Source: Penium margaritaceum (Eukaryota > Streptophyta > Zygnematophyceae > Desmidiales > Peniaceae). Taken from it: DNA of 64,000 bases. The DNA lies in contig SZWC01000807.1 in NCBI GenBank assembly GCA_023375785.1, positions 84,271-148,270 on the forward strand, read 5' to 3'. Below, piece by piece: positions 48,951 to 62,200 of the stretch (positions are counted from its first letter, which is position 1; each line of letters opens with the position of its first letter). A program made the translations under genes and the position numbers. Below the pieces are notes generated by a model. The model saw nothing but the letters and a program-made list of their open reading frames with translations. It had not been told where the DNA came from and searched no databases.

Positions 48951-51900
48951 GGCACTAGTTACGTCCTAGTTTCGCCCTAGTTACGCCCTAGTTGTATCCT
49001 ATTTGTGCCATAACTGCGCCCTACTTGCGCCAAAGTTGTGCCATATTTACGCCCTAGTTGCGCCGTACTTGTGTCCTAGTTGCGCCCTAGATGCACCTCA
49101 GTTGGACACTAGCTACGCTCTAGTTGTTCCCTAGTCGTGCCCTAGTTGTATCCTATTTGCGTCCTTCTTGCATCCTACTTGCGCCCTAGTTGCGCCCTAG
49201 TTGCATCTTAGTTGCGCCCTACTCGCACCCTACTTACTTCCTCCTTGTGCCCTAGTTGTACCCTATTTGCGCCCTACTTGCGGCATACTTATGCCCTACT
49301 TGCATCCTACTTACACCCTGATTACGCCCTAGTTACATCCTAGTTACGCCTTACTTACGCCCTACTTACACCCTACTTATGCCCTAGTTATGCCCTAGTC
49401 GTGCCCTAGTTATGCCCTGCTTGCGTCCTTCTTGGGCCCTAGTTGCGTCCTAGTTACACCCTTGTTGCGCCCTAGTTGCATCCTATTTGTGCCCTAGTTA
49501 CACCCTAGTCGCGCCCTAGTTGCGCCCTAGTTGCACCTTAGTTGGGCACTAGCTACGCCCTATTACGCCATAGTTGCGCCCTAGTTGCGCCCTAGTTGCG
49601 CCCTAGTTGCGTCCTAGTTACCCCCTTCTTGCGCCTTAGTTCCACCGTAGTTGTGCCCTAGTTGTACCCTAGTTGCACCCTACTTGTCCCTACTTGCGTC
49701 CTGGTTGTGTCCTACTTACGTCATACTTGCACCCTACTTGCGCCCTAGTTGTACCGTAGCTGTCCTAGTTATGCCCTACTTGCACCCTACTTACACTCTA
49801 CTTGCATCCTAGTTATGCCCTAGTTGCACCCTAGTTGTACTCTACTTGCGCCCTACTTGCACCCTACTGGCACCCTAGTTGCGCCCTAGTTGTGCCCTAG
49901 TTGCGCCCTACTTAGGTTCTACTTGCACCCTAGTTGCACCCAAGTTACGCCCTAGTTGTGCCCTAGTTGCGCACTAGTTGCACCCTACATGCGCCCTAGT
50001 TGCGCCTTACTTGTGCCCTACTTGCGTCCTAGTCGCGCCCTAGTTGCACCCTAGTTGCGTCCTACTTGCATCCTACGTGCATCTTAATGCGTGTCCCAGT
50101 TACGTCCTAGTTGTATCCTACTTGTGGCCTACTTGCACCCTACTTGCATCCTACGTCCGCACTAGTTGTGCCCTACTTGCGCCATAGTTGCATTCTAGTT
50201 CCGCCCTAGTTGTGCCCTAGTTGCGCCTCAGATGGGCACTAGGTACGCCCCTAGTTGTGCCCTAGTTGCGTCCCAGTTGCGTCCTACTTGCGCCCTACTT
50301 GCGCCCTTGTTGTGCCCTAGTTGTGCCCTAGTTACGCCGTAAATACGCCCTAGTTGCACCCTAGTTACGGCCTAGTTACGCCTCATTTGGGCACCAGCTA
50401 CGTCCTAGTTGTACCCTAGTTGCACCCTAGTTGCGCCTTAGTTGTACCCTACTTGCGCCCTACGTGTGCCATAGATGGGCCCTAGTTGCGCCTTAGTTGC
50501 GTCCCAGTTGCACCTTAGTTGGGCACTAGATACACCCTAGTTGCACCCTAGTTGTGTTTTAGTTGTGCCCTAGTTATGCCCTAGTTGCGTCCTAGTTGTG
50601 CCCTACTTGTGTCCTACTTGCGCTCTAATTTTGCCCCAGTTGCGCCTAGTTGTGCCATACTTGCGCCCTACTAGCGTCATACATACACCCTTGTTGTACC
50701 CTAGTTGTGCCCTATTTGCGTCCTACTTGCGCCCTACTTGCACCCTACTTGCATCCTAGTTTCACCCTAGTTGCGTCCTACTTACACCCTACTTTTGCCC
50801 TACTTGTGTCCTAGTTACACCCTGTTTGCGCCCTAGCTATGCCCTAGTTGTGCCGTACTTGCGCCCTAGTAACACCCTACTTGCGCCCTAGTTGCACCCT
50901 ATTTGCGCCCTACTTGCACCCTACTTGTGCCCTACTTGCACCCTATTTGCGTCCTAGTTGTTCCCTCCTTGTGCCCTAGTTGCACCCTACTTGCACCCTA
51001 GTTGTGCCATTGTTGTGCCTCGGCTGGGCATTAGCTATGTCCTAGTTTCGTCCTAGTTGCGCCCTAGTTGCGTCCTAGTTATGTCCTACTTGCACCCTAC
51101 ATGCACCCTAGTTGCGTCATACTTGTGCCCTAGTTGCGCCGTACTTGCGCCCTAGTTATGCCATGGTTGCACCTCAGTTGGGCACTAGCTACGCCCTAGT
51201 TGTACCCTAGTTGCGTCCTACTTACGCCCTTCTTGCACCCTACTTGCGCCCTAGTTGCGCCCTATGTGTGACCTACTTGTGCCCTGCTTTCACCCTAGTT
51301 GCGCCCTAGTTGTGCCCTAGTTGCGCCCTAGTTGCGCCCTACTTATGCCCTAGTTGCGCCCTACTTGCGCCCTAGATGCGCCCTAGGTCCTCCTCAGTTG
51401 GGCACTAGCTACACCATAGTTGCACCCTTGTTGCGCCCTCGTTGCGTCCTAGTTGCATCCTACTTACGCTCTGCTTGCGCCCTAGTTGTGTCCTACTTGC
51501 ATCCTAGTTGTGCCGTATTTGCACCATATTTTTGCCCTGGTTGTGCCCTAGTTGTGTCCTAGTTACGCCTCTGTTAGGCACTAGCTATGCCCCAGTTGCG
51601 TCCTAGTTGCGCCCTAGTTGCGTCCTAGTTTCACCCTCCTTGCGCCCTACTTATGTCCTAGTTGCGTCCTCCTTATGTCCTACTTGCGCCCTAGTTGCGT
51701 CCTACTTGTGCCCTAATTGCACCTTAGTTGGACACTAGCTACGCCCTAGTTGTGTCCTAGTTGCGCCCTAGTTGCGCCCTAGTTGTGCCCTAGTTACGTT
51801 CTACTTGCGCCCTAGATACGCCCTAGTTGCACCCTAGTTGTGCTCTAGTTGCGCCCTAGTTGCACCCTATTTGGGCCCTAGTTGCGCCCTAGTTTTGCCC

Positions 51901-54900
51901 TAGTTACGCCCTAGTTGTACCATAGTTGCACCCTAGTTGTGCCCTACCCTCACTCTAGTTGTACCCTGGTTGCACCCTATTTACGCCCTACTTGCGTCCG
52001 ACTTGCACCCTAGTTGCGCCCTAGTAATGTCCTACTTGGGCGCTACTTGCACCCAACACTCACCCTACTTGCGCCCTAGTTGCGCCGTAGTTGCACCCTA
52101 GTTGCGCCCTACTTGTGCCCTACTTGCGCCCTACTTGCGTCCTAGTTACACCCTAGTTGTGCCCTAGTTGCGCCCTACGTGCGCCATACTTGCGTCCTAG
52201 TTTCACCCTACTTTCTTCCTACTTGCGTCCTAGTTGTGCCCTTCTTACGTCCTGCTTGCGCCACACTTGTGCCCTAATTGCGCTTTGCTTGTGCCCTAGT
52301 TACGCCCTACCTGCGCCCTACTTGCGCCCTGCTTGCGCACTACGTACTCCCTAGTTGCACCCTACTTCCGTCCTAGTTACGCCCTAGTTGCGTCCTAGTT
52401 ACGCCCTAGATGCGCCTCTGTTGGACACTAGCCATGCCCTAGTTGCACCCTAGTTATGCCCTAGTTGCGTCCTAGTTGTACCCTACTTGTGTCCTACGTG
52501 CGTCCTACTTGCGTACTAGTTTTGTCCTAGTTACGTCCTAGTTGCACACTAGTTGCGCCCTAGTTGTGACCTAGTTGCACCTCGGTTGGGCACTAGCTAT
52601 GTCCTAGTTGCGCCCTAATTGCACCCTAGTTGCGTCCTGCTTGCACCCTTCTTGCGCCCTACTTGAACCTAGTTGCACCCTGGTTGCGCCCTGGTTGCAC
52701 CCTAGTTGCGCCTTAGTTGGCACTAGCCACGTCATAGTCGCACCCTTGTTGCGCCCTAGTTGCGCCCTAGTTGTGTCCTAGTTGGGCCCTAGTTGCGTCC
52801 TACTTGTACCCTACTTGCACCCTAGTTGCGCCCTAGTTGCACCATAGTTGCGCCATACTCAGGCCCTACTTGCGCTCTAGTTGCGCCCTAGTTGCGCCCT
52901 AGTTGCACCCTCGTTGCAGCCTACTTGTTTCCTATTTGTGCCCTAGTTTGGCCCTAGTTGCGCCCTAGTTGCGTCCTAGTTGTGCCCTACTTGTGCCCTA
53001 CTTGCGCCCTAGTTGCACCCTAGTTGCGCCCTAGTTGCGCCCTATTTACACCCTTGTTGCATCCTAGTTGCGTCCCAGTTTCACACTAGTTGCACCTCAG
53101 TTAGGTACTAGCTATGCCCTAGCTGCGCCCTAGTTGTGTCCTAGTTGCACCCTTGTTGCATCCTAGTTGTGCCCTACTTGTGCCCTAGTTGCACCCTAGT
53201 TGCACCCTGGTTGTGCCCTAGTTACGCCCTAGTTGCATCCTAGTTGCACCCTAGTTGCGCCTCAGTTGGGCATTAGCTATACCTAAGTTATACCCTAGTT
53301 GCACCCTAGTTGCACCCTAGTTGCGCCCTAGTTACATCATCGATGCGCCCTGCTTGCATCCTACTTGCGCCCTAGTTGCACCCTAGTTGCACCCTAGTTG
53401 CACACTACTTGCTCCCTACTTGCACCCTACTTGCGCCCTAGTTGCGCCCTAATTGTGCCCTAGTTGTGCCCTACTTACGACCTACTTGCACCCTACTTGC
53501 ACCTTAGTTGTGCCCTAGTTGCATCCTAGTTGTGTCCTAGTTTGGCCCTAATTGTGGCCTACTTGCGCTCTAGTTGCACACTTGTTGCGGCCTAGTTGTA
53601 CCCTAGTTGTGCCCTAGTTACGTCCTAGTTATACCCTACTTGCGCCCTACTTGCGCGCTACTTGCGCCCTCGTTACGCCCTAGTTGCGCCCTAGTTGCGC
53701 TCTAGTTGTGCCTCAGTTGGGCACTGGCTACGTCCTAGTTTTGCCCTAGTTGCGTCCTAGTTGCGCCCTAGTCGCATCCTACTTGTACCCTACTTCCACC
53801 CTAGTTGCATCCTACTTGCACCCTAGTTACGCCCGACTTGCGCCCTAGTTGCGTCCTAGTTGCGCCTCAGTTGAACACCAGCTACGCCTGAATTGCGCCC
53901 TAGTTGTACCTTAGATGCGCCCTAGTTGCACCCTACTTCCGCCCTACTTGCGTCCTAGTTACGCCCTAGTTGCACCCTTGTTGCGCCCTAGTTGCCTCCT
54001 ATTTGTGCCCTACTTGTGCCCTACTTGCGTCCTAGGTACCTCCTAGTTGCGCCCTAGTTGCACCCTACTTGTACCCTACTTGTGCCATAGTTGTGTCCTA
54101 GTTGAACCCTAGTTGCGCCGTACTTGTGCCCTACTTGTGCCCTAGTTGTATCCTAGTTGCGCCCTAGTTCCGCCCTAGTTGCACCCTAGTTGTGCCCTAG
54201 TTATGTCCTACTTATGCCCTACTTATGCCCTACTTGCGCCCTAGTTGCACCCTACTTGCGACCTACTTGCATCCTACTTGCGCCATAGGTGCACCCTAGT
54301 TACGCACTAGTTTGGCCCTACTTGTGCACTACTTGCGCCAAACTTGCGGCCTAGCTGTGTCCTAGTTGCGTCCTGGGTGCGCCCTGTTTGCGTCCAAGTT
54401 ATGCCCTACTTGCATCGTACTTGCGTCATACTTGTGCCCTAGTTACGCCGTAGTTGCGCCCTAGTTGCGCCCCAGTTGCGCTCTGGTTGCGCCTCAGTTG
54501 GGCACTAGCTACGCCCTAGTTGCGCCCTAGTTGTGCCCTAGTTGTTCCCTAGTTGCACCCTACTTGTGCCCTACTTACGCCCTAGTTGCTTCCTACTTGC
54601 ACCCTAGTTGTACCCAACTTGCGCCCTAGTTGCGCCCTAGTTATGCCTCAGTTGGACACTAGCTATGTCCTAGATGCGCCCTAGTTGCGTCCTAGTTGTG
54701 TCCTAGTTGCGCCCTAGTTGCACCCTACTTCTGCCCTACTTGCATCTTAGTTATGCCCTAGTTGCACCCTAGTTGGACCCTACTTGCGACCTACTTGTAC
54801 CCTACTTGCGCCCTAGTTGCGCCCTAGTTGTGCCCTAGTTGGGCCCTACTTGCGCCCTATTTGCGTACTACTTGCGCCCTAGTTGTGCCCTAGTTTTGCC

Positions 54901-57900
54901 CTAGTTGCGTCCTAGTTGTGCCCTAGTTGGGCCCTACTTGCACCCTAGTTGCACCCTACTTGCGCCTTTGTTGCATCCTAGTTGCGCCTTAGTTGCGCAC
55001 TAGTTACACCCTAGTTGGGCCCTAGTTGGGCCCTTCTTGCACCCTATTTGCATCCTAGTTGCGCCCTTGTCGTGCCCTAGTTGCGCCCTAGTTGCGCCCT
55101 AGTGGCGCCCTAGTTGCATCATCGATGCGCCCTGCTTGCACCCTACTTGTGCCCTAGTTGCACCCTAGTTGCTCCCTAGTTGCACCCTACTTGCTCCCTA
55201 CTTGCACCCTACTTGTGCCCTAGTTGCGTCCTAATTGCGCCCTAGTTGCGCCCTACTTACGACCTCCTTGCGCCCTACTTGCGCCCTAGTTGTGCCCTAG
55301 TTGCGTCCTAGTTGTGTCCTAGTTTGGCCCTTCTTGCGGCCTACTTACACTCTAGTTGTACCCTAGTTGCGGCCTAGTTGTAACCTAGTTGTGCCCAATT
55401 TACGCCCTAGTTATGCCCTACTTGCGCCCTACTTGTGCCCTACTTGCACCCTCGTTGTGCCCTAGTTGCGACCTAGTTGCGCTCTAGTTGTGCCTCAGTT
55501 GAGCACTAGCTACGCCCTAGTTTTTCCCTAGTTACGTCCTAGTTGCGCCCTAGTTGTATCCTACTTTTACCCTACTTCCGCCCTAGTTGCATCCTACTTG
55601 CACCATAGTTACACCCGACTTGCACCCGAGTTGCGCCCTAGTTGCGCCTCAGTTGGACACCAACTACGGCTTGGTTGCGCCCTAATTGCACCCTAGATAC
55701 GCCCTAGTTGCACCCTACTTGTGCCCTACTTGCGTCCTAGTTGCGCCCTAGTTGCACCCTTGTTGGGCCCTAGTTGCATCCTACTTGTGCCCTACTTGTG
55801 CCTCAGTTGCGTCGTAGGTGCCTCGTAGTTGCGCTCTAGTTGCACACCACTTGTACCCTACTTGTGCCAAAGTTGTGTCCTAGTTGCACCCTAGTTGCGC
55901 CGTACTTGTGCCCTACTTGTGCCCTAGTTGCATCCTAGTTGCGCCCTAGTTCCGCCCTAGTTGCGCCCTAGTTGCGCCCTAGTTGTGCCCTAGTTATGCC
56001 CTACTTGCGGCCTACTTGCGCCCTACTTGCGCCCTAGTTGCACCCTACTTGGGACCTACTTGCACCCTACTTGCGCCATAGTTGCACCCAAGTTACGCCC
56101 TTGTTTGGCCCTACTTGTACAATACTTGCGCCATACTTGCACCCTAGCTGCGCCCTAGTTGCGTCCAAGTTGCGCCCTGTTTGTGTCCCAGTTATACCTT
56201 ACTTGCATCCTACTTGCGTCATACTTGCACCGCAGTTATACCCTAGTTACGCCCTAGTTGCTCCCTGGTTGCACCTCAGTTGGGGACTAGCCACGCCGTA
56301 GTTGCGCCCTAGTTGGGCCCTAGTTGTTCCCTAGTTGCACCCTACGTGTGCCCTACTTACGCCCTAGTTGCGTTCTACTTGCACCCTAGTTGCGCCCGAC
56401 TTGCGCCCTAGTTGCGCCCTAGTTACGCCTCTTTTGGGCACTAGCTACGTCCTAGATGCACCGTAGTTGCGTCCTAGTTGTGCCCTAGTTGCGCCCTAGT
56501 TGCACCCTACTTCCGCCCAACTTACGTCCTAGTTACGCCCTAGTTGCGCCCTACTTGCACCCTACTTGCGACCTACTTGTGCCCTACTTGCGCCCTAGGT
56601 GCGCCCTAGTTGTGCACTAGTTGGGCCCTACTTGTGCCCTATTTACGCCCTATTTGTGCCCTAGTTGCACCCTAGTTGTGCCCTAGTTGCGCCCTAGTTG
56701 TGCCCTAGTTGGGCCCTACCTACACCCTATTTGCACCCTACTTGCGCCTTTGTTGCTTCCTAGTTGCGCCCTAGTTGCGCACTAGTTGTGCCCTAGTTTG
56801 GCCCTAGTTGGGCCCTACTTGTGTCCTATTTGCATCCTAGTTGCGTCCTAGTTTCGCCCTTGTTGTGCCCTAGTTGGGCCCTAGTTGCGCCCTATTTGCG
56901 CCCTACTTGCTCCCTAGTTGCGCCCTAGTTGTGCCCTAATTGCGCCCTAGTTGTGCCCTAGTTGGGCCCTAGTTGTGCCCTATTTGCGCCCTACTTGCGC
57001 CCTTGTTGCGTCCTAGTTGCGCCCTAGTTGGGCACTAGTTGCGCCCTAGTTTAGCCCTAGTTGGGGGCTACTTGCACCATATTTGTATCCTAGTTGCGTC
57101 CTTGTTACGTCCTAGTTGCGCCCTAGTTGTGCCCTAGTTGGGCCCTACTTGCGCCCTGTTTGTGCCCTACTTGCGTCCTAGTTGTGCCCTTGTTGTGCCC
57201 TTGTTGCGCCCTAGTTGGGCCCTACTTGCGCCCTATTTGCGCACTACTTGCGCCCTAGTTGCGCCCTACTTGCGCCCTAGTTGCGCCCTAGTTGTGCCCT
57301 AGTTGGGCCACACTTGCACCCTATTTGGGCCCTAGTTGTGCCCTTGTTGCGTCCTAGTTGTGCCCTAGTTGCGCACTAGTTGCGTTCTAGTTATGCCCTA
57401 CTTGTTCCCTACGTGCATCCTACTTGCGCCCTAGTTACGCCATAGTTGCGCCATAGTTACGCCCTAGTTGTGCCCCAGTTGCGCCCTAGTTGCGCCTCAG
57501 TTGGGCACTAGCTACGCCCTAGCTGCGCCCTAGTTGTGCCCTAGTTGTTCCCTAGTTGCACCCTACTTGTGCCCTACTTACACCTTAGTTGCGACCTACT
57601 TGCACCCTAGTTGCACCCGACTTGCGCCTTAGTTGCGCCCTAGTTGCGCCTCAGTTGGGCACTAGCTACGCCCTAGTTGCGCCCTAGTTGCGTCCTAGTG
57701 GCGTCCTAGTTGCACCCTACTTGCGCCCTACTTACGTCCTATTTGAGTCCTGGTTGCGCCCTGTTGCGTCCTACTTGCGTCCTATTTGTGCCTTAGTTGC
57801 ACCCTAGTTGCACCCTAGTTGCGCCCTGTTTGTGCCCTACTTGTGCCCTACTTGCGCCCTATCTTCCCCCTAGTTGCGCCCTAGTTGTGTCCTAATTGTG

Positions 57901-59249
57901 CCCTACTTATGTCCTAATTGCGCCGCGGTTGTGCCTTAGTTGCACCCTACTTGCGCCCCACTTGTGCCCTTGTTGCACCCTAGTTGCACCCTACTTGTGC
58001 CCTACTTGCACCCTACTTGCGCCCTAGTTGCATCCTAGTTGTGTCCTACTTGTGCCCTACTTGCGCCCTACTTGCGCCCTACTTGCGCCCTAGTTGCACC
58101 CTAGTTACGCCCTAGTTACGTTCTACTTGTGCCCTACCTGCGTCCTACTTGCGCCGTAGTTACGTCCTAGTTGCGTCCTAATTGCGCCCTACTTGTGCCC
58201 TAGTTGTGCCCTACTTGCGTCATACTTGCGCCCTAGTTGTGCCCTAGTTGCGTCCTAGTTGCACCCTACTTGCGTCCTACTTGCACCATACTTGTGCCCT
58301 AGTTGCGCCCAATTTGTGCTCAAGTTGTACCCTAGTTGCGCCCTAGTTGCGCCCTAATTGCGCCCTACTTGCTCCCTAGTTGTGCCCTACTTCCACCCTA
58401 GTTACGCCCTAGTTGCACCCTAGTTGCGCCCAAGATGCGCCTCTGTTGGACACTAGCCACACCGTAGTTGCACGTTAGTTACGTCCTAGTTGCTTCCTAG
58501 TTGCACCCTACTTGTGTCCTACGTGTACCCTACTTGCGTCCTAGTTGTGCCCTAGTTACACCCTAGTTGCACCCTAGTTGCACCCTCGTTGCGCCCTAGT
58601 TGTGTCCTGTTGGATACTAGCTACGCCCTACTTGTGCCCTAGTTGCGTCCTAGTTGCGCCCTAATTGCACCCTTCTTGGGCCCTACTTGTGCCTAGTTAC
58701 ACCGTAGTTGCGCCCTTGTTACACCCTAGTTGCGCCCTTGTTACACCCTAGTTGCGTCTCAGTTGGCACTAGCCTAATCCTAGTTGCACCCTTGTTGCGT
58801 CCTAGTTAAGTCCTAGTTGTGCTCTAGCTGTGCCCTAGTTGCACCATACTTGCGCCCTACTTGCACCCTAGTTGCACCCTAGTTGCAGCCTAGTTGCACC
58901 CTACTTACGCCCTGCTTGCGCCCTCCTTGCGCCTTGGCTACGCCATAGTTGCACCCTACTTGTGCCCTACTTTCATCCTAGTTGCACCCTAGTTTTGCCC
59001 TAGTTACACCCTAGTTGCGCCCTACTTGCGTCCTATTTCCGCCCTACTTGCGTCCTAGTTATTCTCTAGTTGCGTCCTATTTGCACCTCACTTGCATCCT
59101 ACTTGCACCATACTTGCCCCCTAGTTGTGCCCTACTTACACCCTTGTTGCGTCCTAGGTGCGCCCCAGTTGTACACTAGTTGCACCTCAGTTAGGTACTA
59201 GCTACGCCCTAGTTGCACCCTAGTTGTGCCCTAGTTGCACCCTTGTTAG
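48951..59249 (+). repeat. Satellite A, copy 2
   Basis: The same 11-bp TTGCGCCCTAG/C array with the same marker variant. From 49880 it is collinear with 1670-16519 apart from the missing Copia element. 48951-49879 is additional array not present at the left edge of copy 1. The empty Copia site is near 54262-54272. A local sample near 54270-54500 differs from 11570-11800 at roughly 6-7% of positions by eye. No genes are seen. Confidence 0.95.
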
Positions 59250-62200
59250 GGAATACTTGTTACTGACCATGACCAAATCATAATACGAGTCCCAAATGGT
59301 AAGAGGGAGGAATAATGGTTTGGGAATACATGTTTTTAACTACAAAGTAACTACAAAGACCTTCAATTCGTAGTGACACGGTGTGGCTACCATGCACAAT
59401 GACTAACCAAAGAAGGCATAGCTCATTGACCATGACCAGAGAATTTCACTGTATGTGGTCAACGCTGACAACTCATGATACAAGTCTCAGATGGTCAGAC
59501 GGGGAAACAATGGTTTGGGAATACAAGTTATCAAATCGCAAGTACAAAGACCTTCAATAAGTAGTGGCACTGTGTGGCTACTATGCACAATGACCAACCA
59601 AATTAGGCATATGTCACTGACCATGACCAAAGAATTTCACTATGTGTGGTCAACATCAACAACTCACAATACAAGTCACAAATGGTCAAACGGGGAAACA
59701 ATGGTTTGGGAATACTAGTTTTCAAATAGCAAGTACAAAGACCTCCAATAAGTAGTGGGATGGTGTGGCTATCACGCACAATGACAAACCAAAGTAGGCA
59801 TATGTCACTGACCATGACCAAAGAATTTCACTATGGGTGGTCAACATTGAGAATCCATAATACAAGTCACAAATGGTCAGAGGGGGAAACAATGGTTTGG
59901 GAATACTAGTTATTGACTATCAAGTACAAAGACCTTCGATACGGAGTGGCACGGTGTGGCTACCATGCACAATGACCAGCCAAAGTAGGCATATGTCACT
60001 GACCATGACCAAGTAATTTCACTATGGGTGGTCCACGATGCCAACTCATAATACGAATCACAATTGGGCAAAGGGGGGAACACTAGTTTGAGAATACTAG
60101 TTTTTGACTGGCAAGTACAAAAACCTCTAATAAGTAGTGGCACGGTGTGGCTAGCATGCACAATGAGCAACCAAAGTAGGCATATGTCATTGACCATGAC
60201 CAAAGAATTTCACTATGTGTGTTCAACACCGACAACTCACAATACAAGTCACAAATGGTGAGATGGGAAACCAGTGGATTATAAACACCATTTATTGACT
60301 AGCAAGTACAAAGACCTTCAATAAGCAATGGCACGGCGTGGCTACCATGGACAATGAAGAAGCAAAGTATTCATATGTCACTGACCACGACCAAAGGATT
60401 TCACTATGTGTGGTTAATGCTGACAACTCGTAATACGAGTCACAAATGGTCAGAGGGGGAAAAAATGGCTTGGGAATATTTCTTGTCCATTAGCAAGTAC
60501 AAAGACCTTTAAAAATTAGTGGCATGGTGCAGCTTCATGCACAATGACCAGCCAAAGTAGGCATATGTCATTGGTCATGACCAAAGGATTTCACTATGTG
60601 TGGTCAACATTCACAATTCATAATATGAGCCACAAATGGTCAGAGGGGGTAAAAATGGTGTGAGAATTCAAGTTATTGACTAGCAAGTAAAACGATCTTC
60701 AATAAGTAGTGGAACGGTGTGGCTACTGTGCACAATGACCAACCAAAGTAGGCAAAACTCACTGACCGTGACCACAGAATTTCACTATGTGTGGTCAACA
60801 TTGACAACTCATGATACAAGTCATAGATGGTTAGAGGGGGAAACATTGGTTTTTGAATATTGTTTATTTAGCAGCAAGTAAAAAAACCTTAAACAAGTAG
60901 TGGCACGGTGTGGCTACCATGCACAATGACCAACCAAAGTAGGCATATGTCACTAAACATGACCAACAAATCTCACTATGTGTGGTCAACATTGACAACT
61001 CAAGATATGATTCACAAATGGTTAGAAGGGAAACGATGGGTTTGGAATAATAGTTATCGACTAGCAAGTACAAATACCTTCAATAAGTAGTGGCACGGTG
61101 TGGGTATCCTGAAAAATGACCAACCAAAGTAGGCATATGTCACTGTCCATGACGAAATGACTTCACTATGTGTCGTCAACGTTGACAACTCACAATACGA
61201 TTCAGAAATGGTCAGAGGGTGAAACAATGGTTTGGGAACACTAGTTACTGACTAGAAAGCACAAAGACCTTTAATAAGTAGTGGTACAGTGTGGCTACCA
61301 TGCACAATGACCAACTAAAGCAGGCAAATGTCACTGACAATGACCCAATGATTTCACTATGTGTGGTCAACGTTGACAACTCCTAATACAAGTCACAAAT
61401 GGTAAGAGGGGGAAACAATGGTCTGGGAATATTAGGTATCAACTAACAAGTACAAAGACCTTCAATAACTATTGGTACGGTGTGGCTACCATGTACAATG
61501 ATCAACCAAAGTAGGCATTTGTCACTGACCATGACCAAAGATTTTTTGGATGCGTGTTCATCGCTGACTTCTCATAACACGAGTCACAAATGGTCAGAGG
61601 GGGAAACAATGGTTGGGCAATACTAGGTATCGAATAGCAAGTACAAAGACATTCAATAAGTAGTTGCATGGTGTGGCTACCATGCACAATGATTAAACAG
61701 GTTAGGCAGATGTTACTGACCATGACCAAAGAATTTCACTATGTGTTGTCAACGTTTACAACTCGTAATATGAGTCAAAAATGGTCCGAGGGGGAAAGAA
61801 TGGTTTGAGAATACTAGTTATTGACAAGAACGTACAAATACCCTCAAAAAGTAATGGCAAGGTGTGGCTACCATGCAAAATGACCAACCAAAGTAGGCAT
61901 ACATCACTGACCATGACAAAAAAAATTCACTATGTGTGGTCAACATTGACAAGTCATTATACGAGTCACAAAACGTCAGAGGGGGAAACAATGGTTTGGG
62001 AATACTAGTTATCGACTAGCAAGTACAAAGACCTGCAATCAATAGTGGCACGGTGTGCCTATAACTCACAATGACCAAGCAAGATAGGCACATGTCACTG
62101 ACCATGAACAAAGAATCTCACTATATGTGGTCAACGTTGACAACTCATGACACAAGTCACGAATGGTCAGAGAGGGGGGGGCAATGGTTTAGGAATAACA

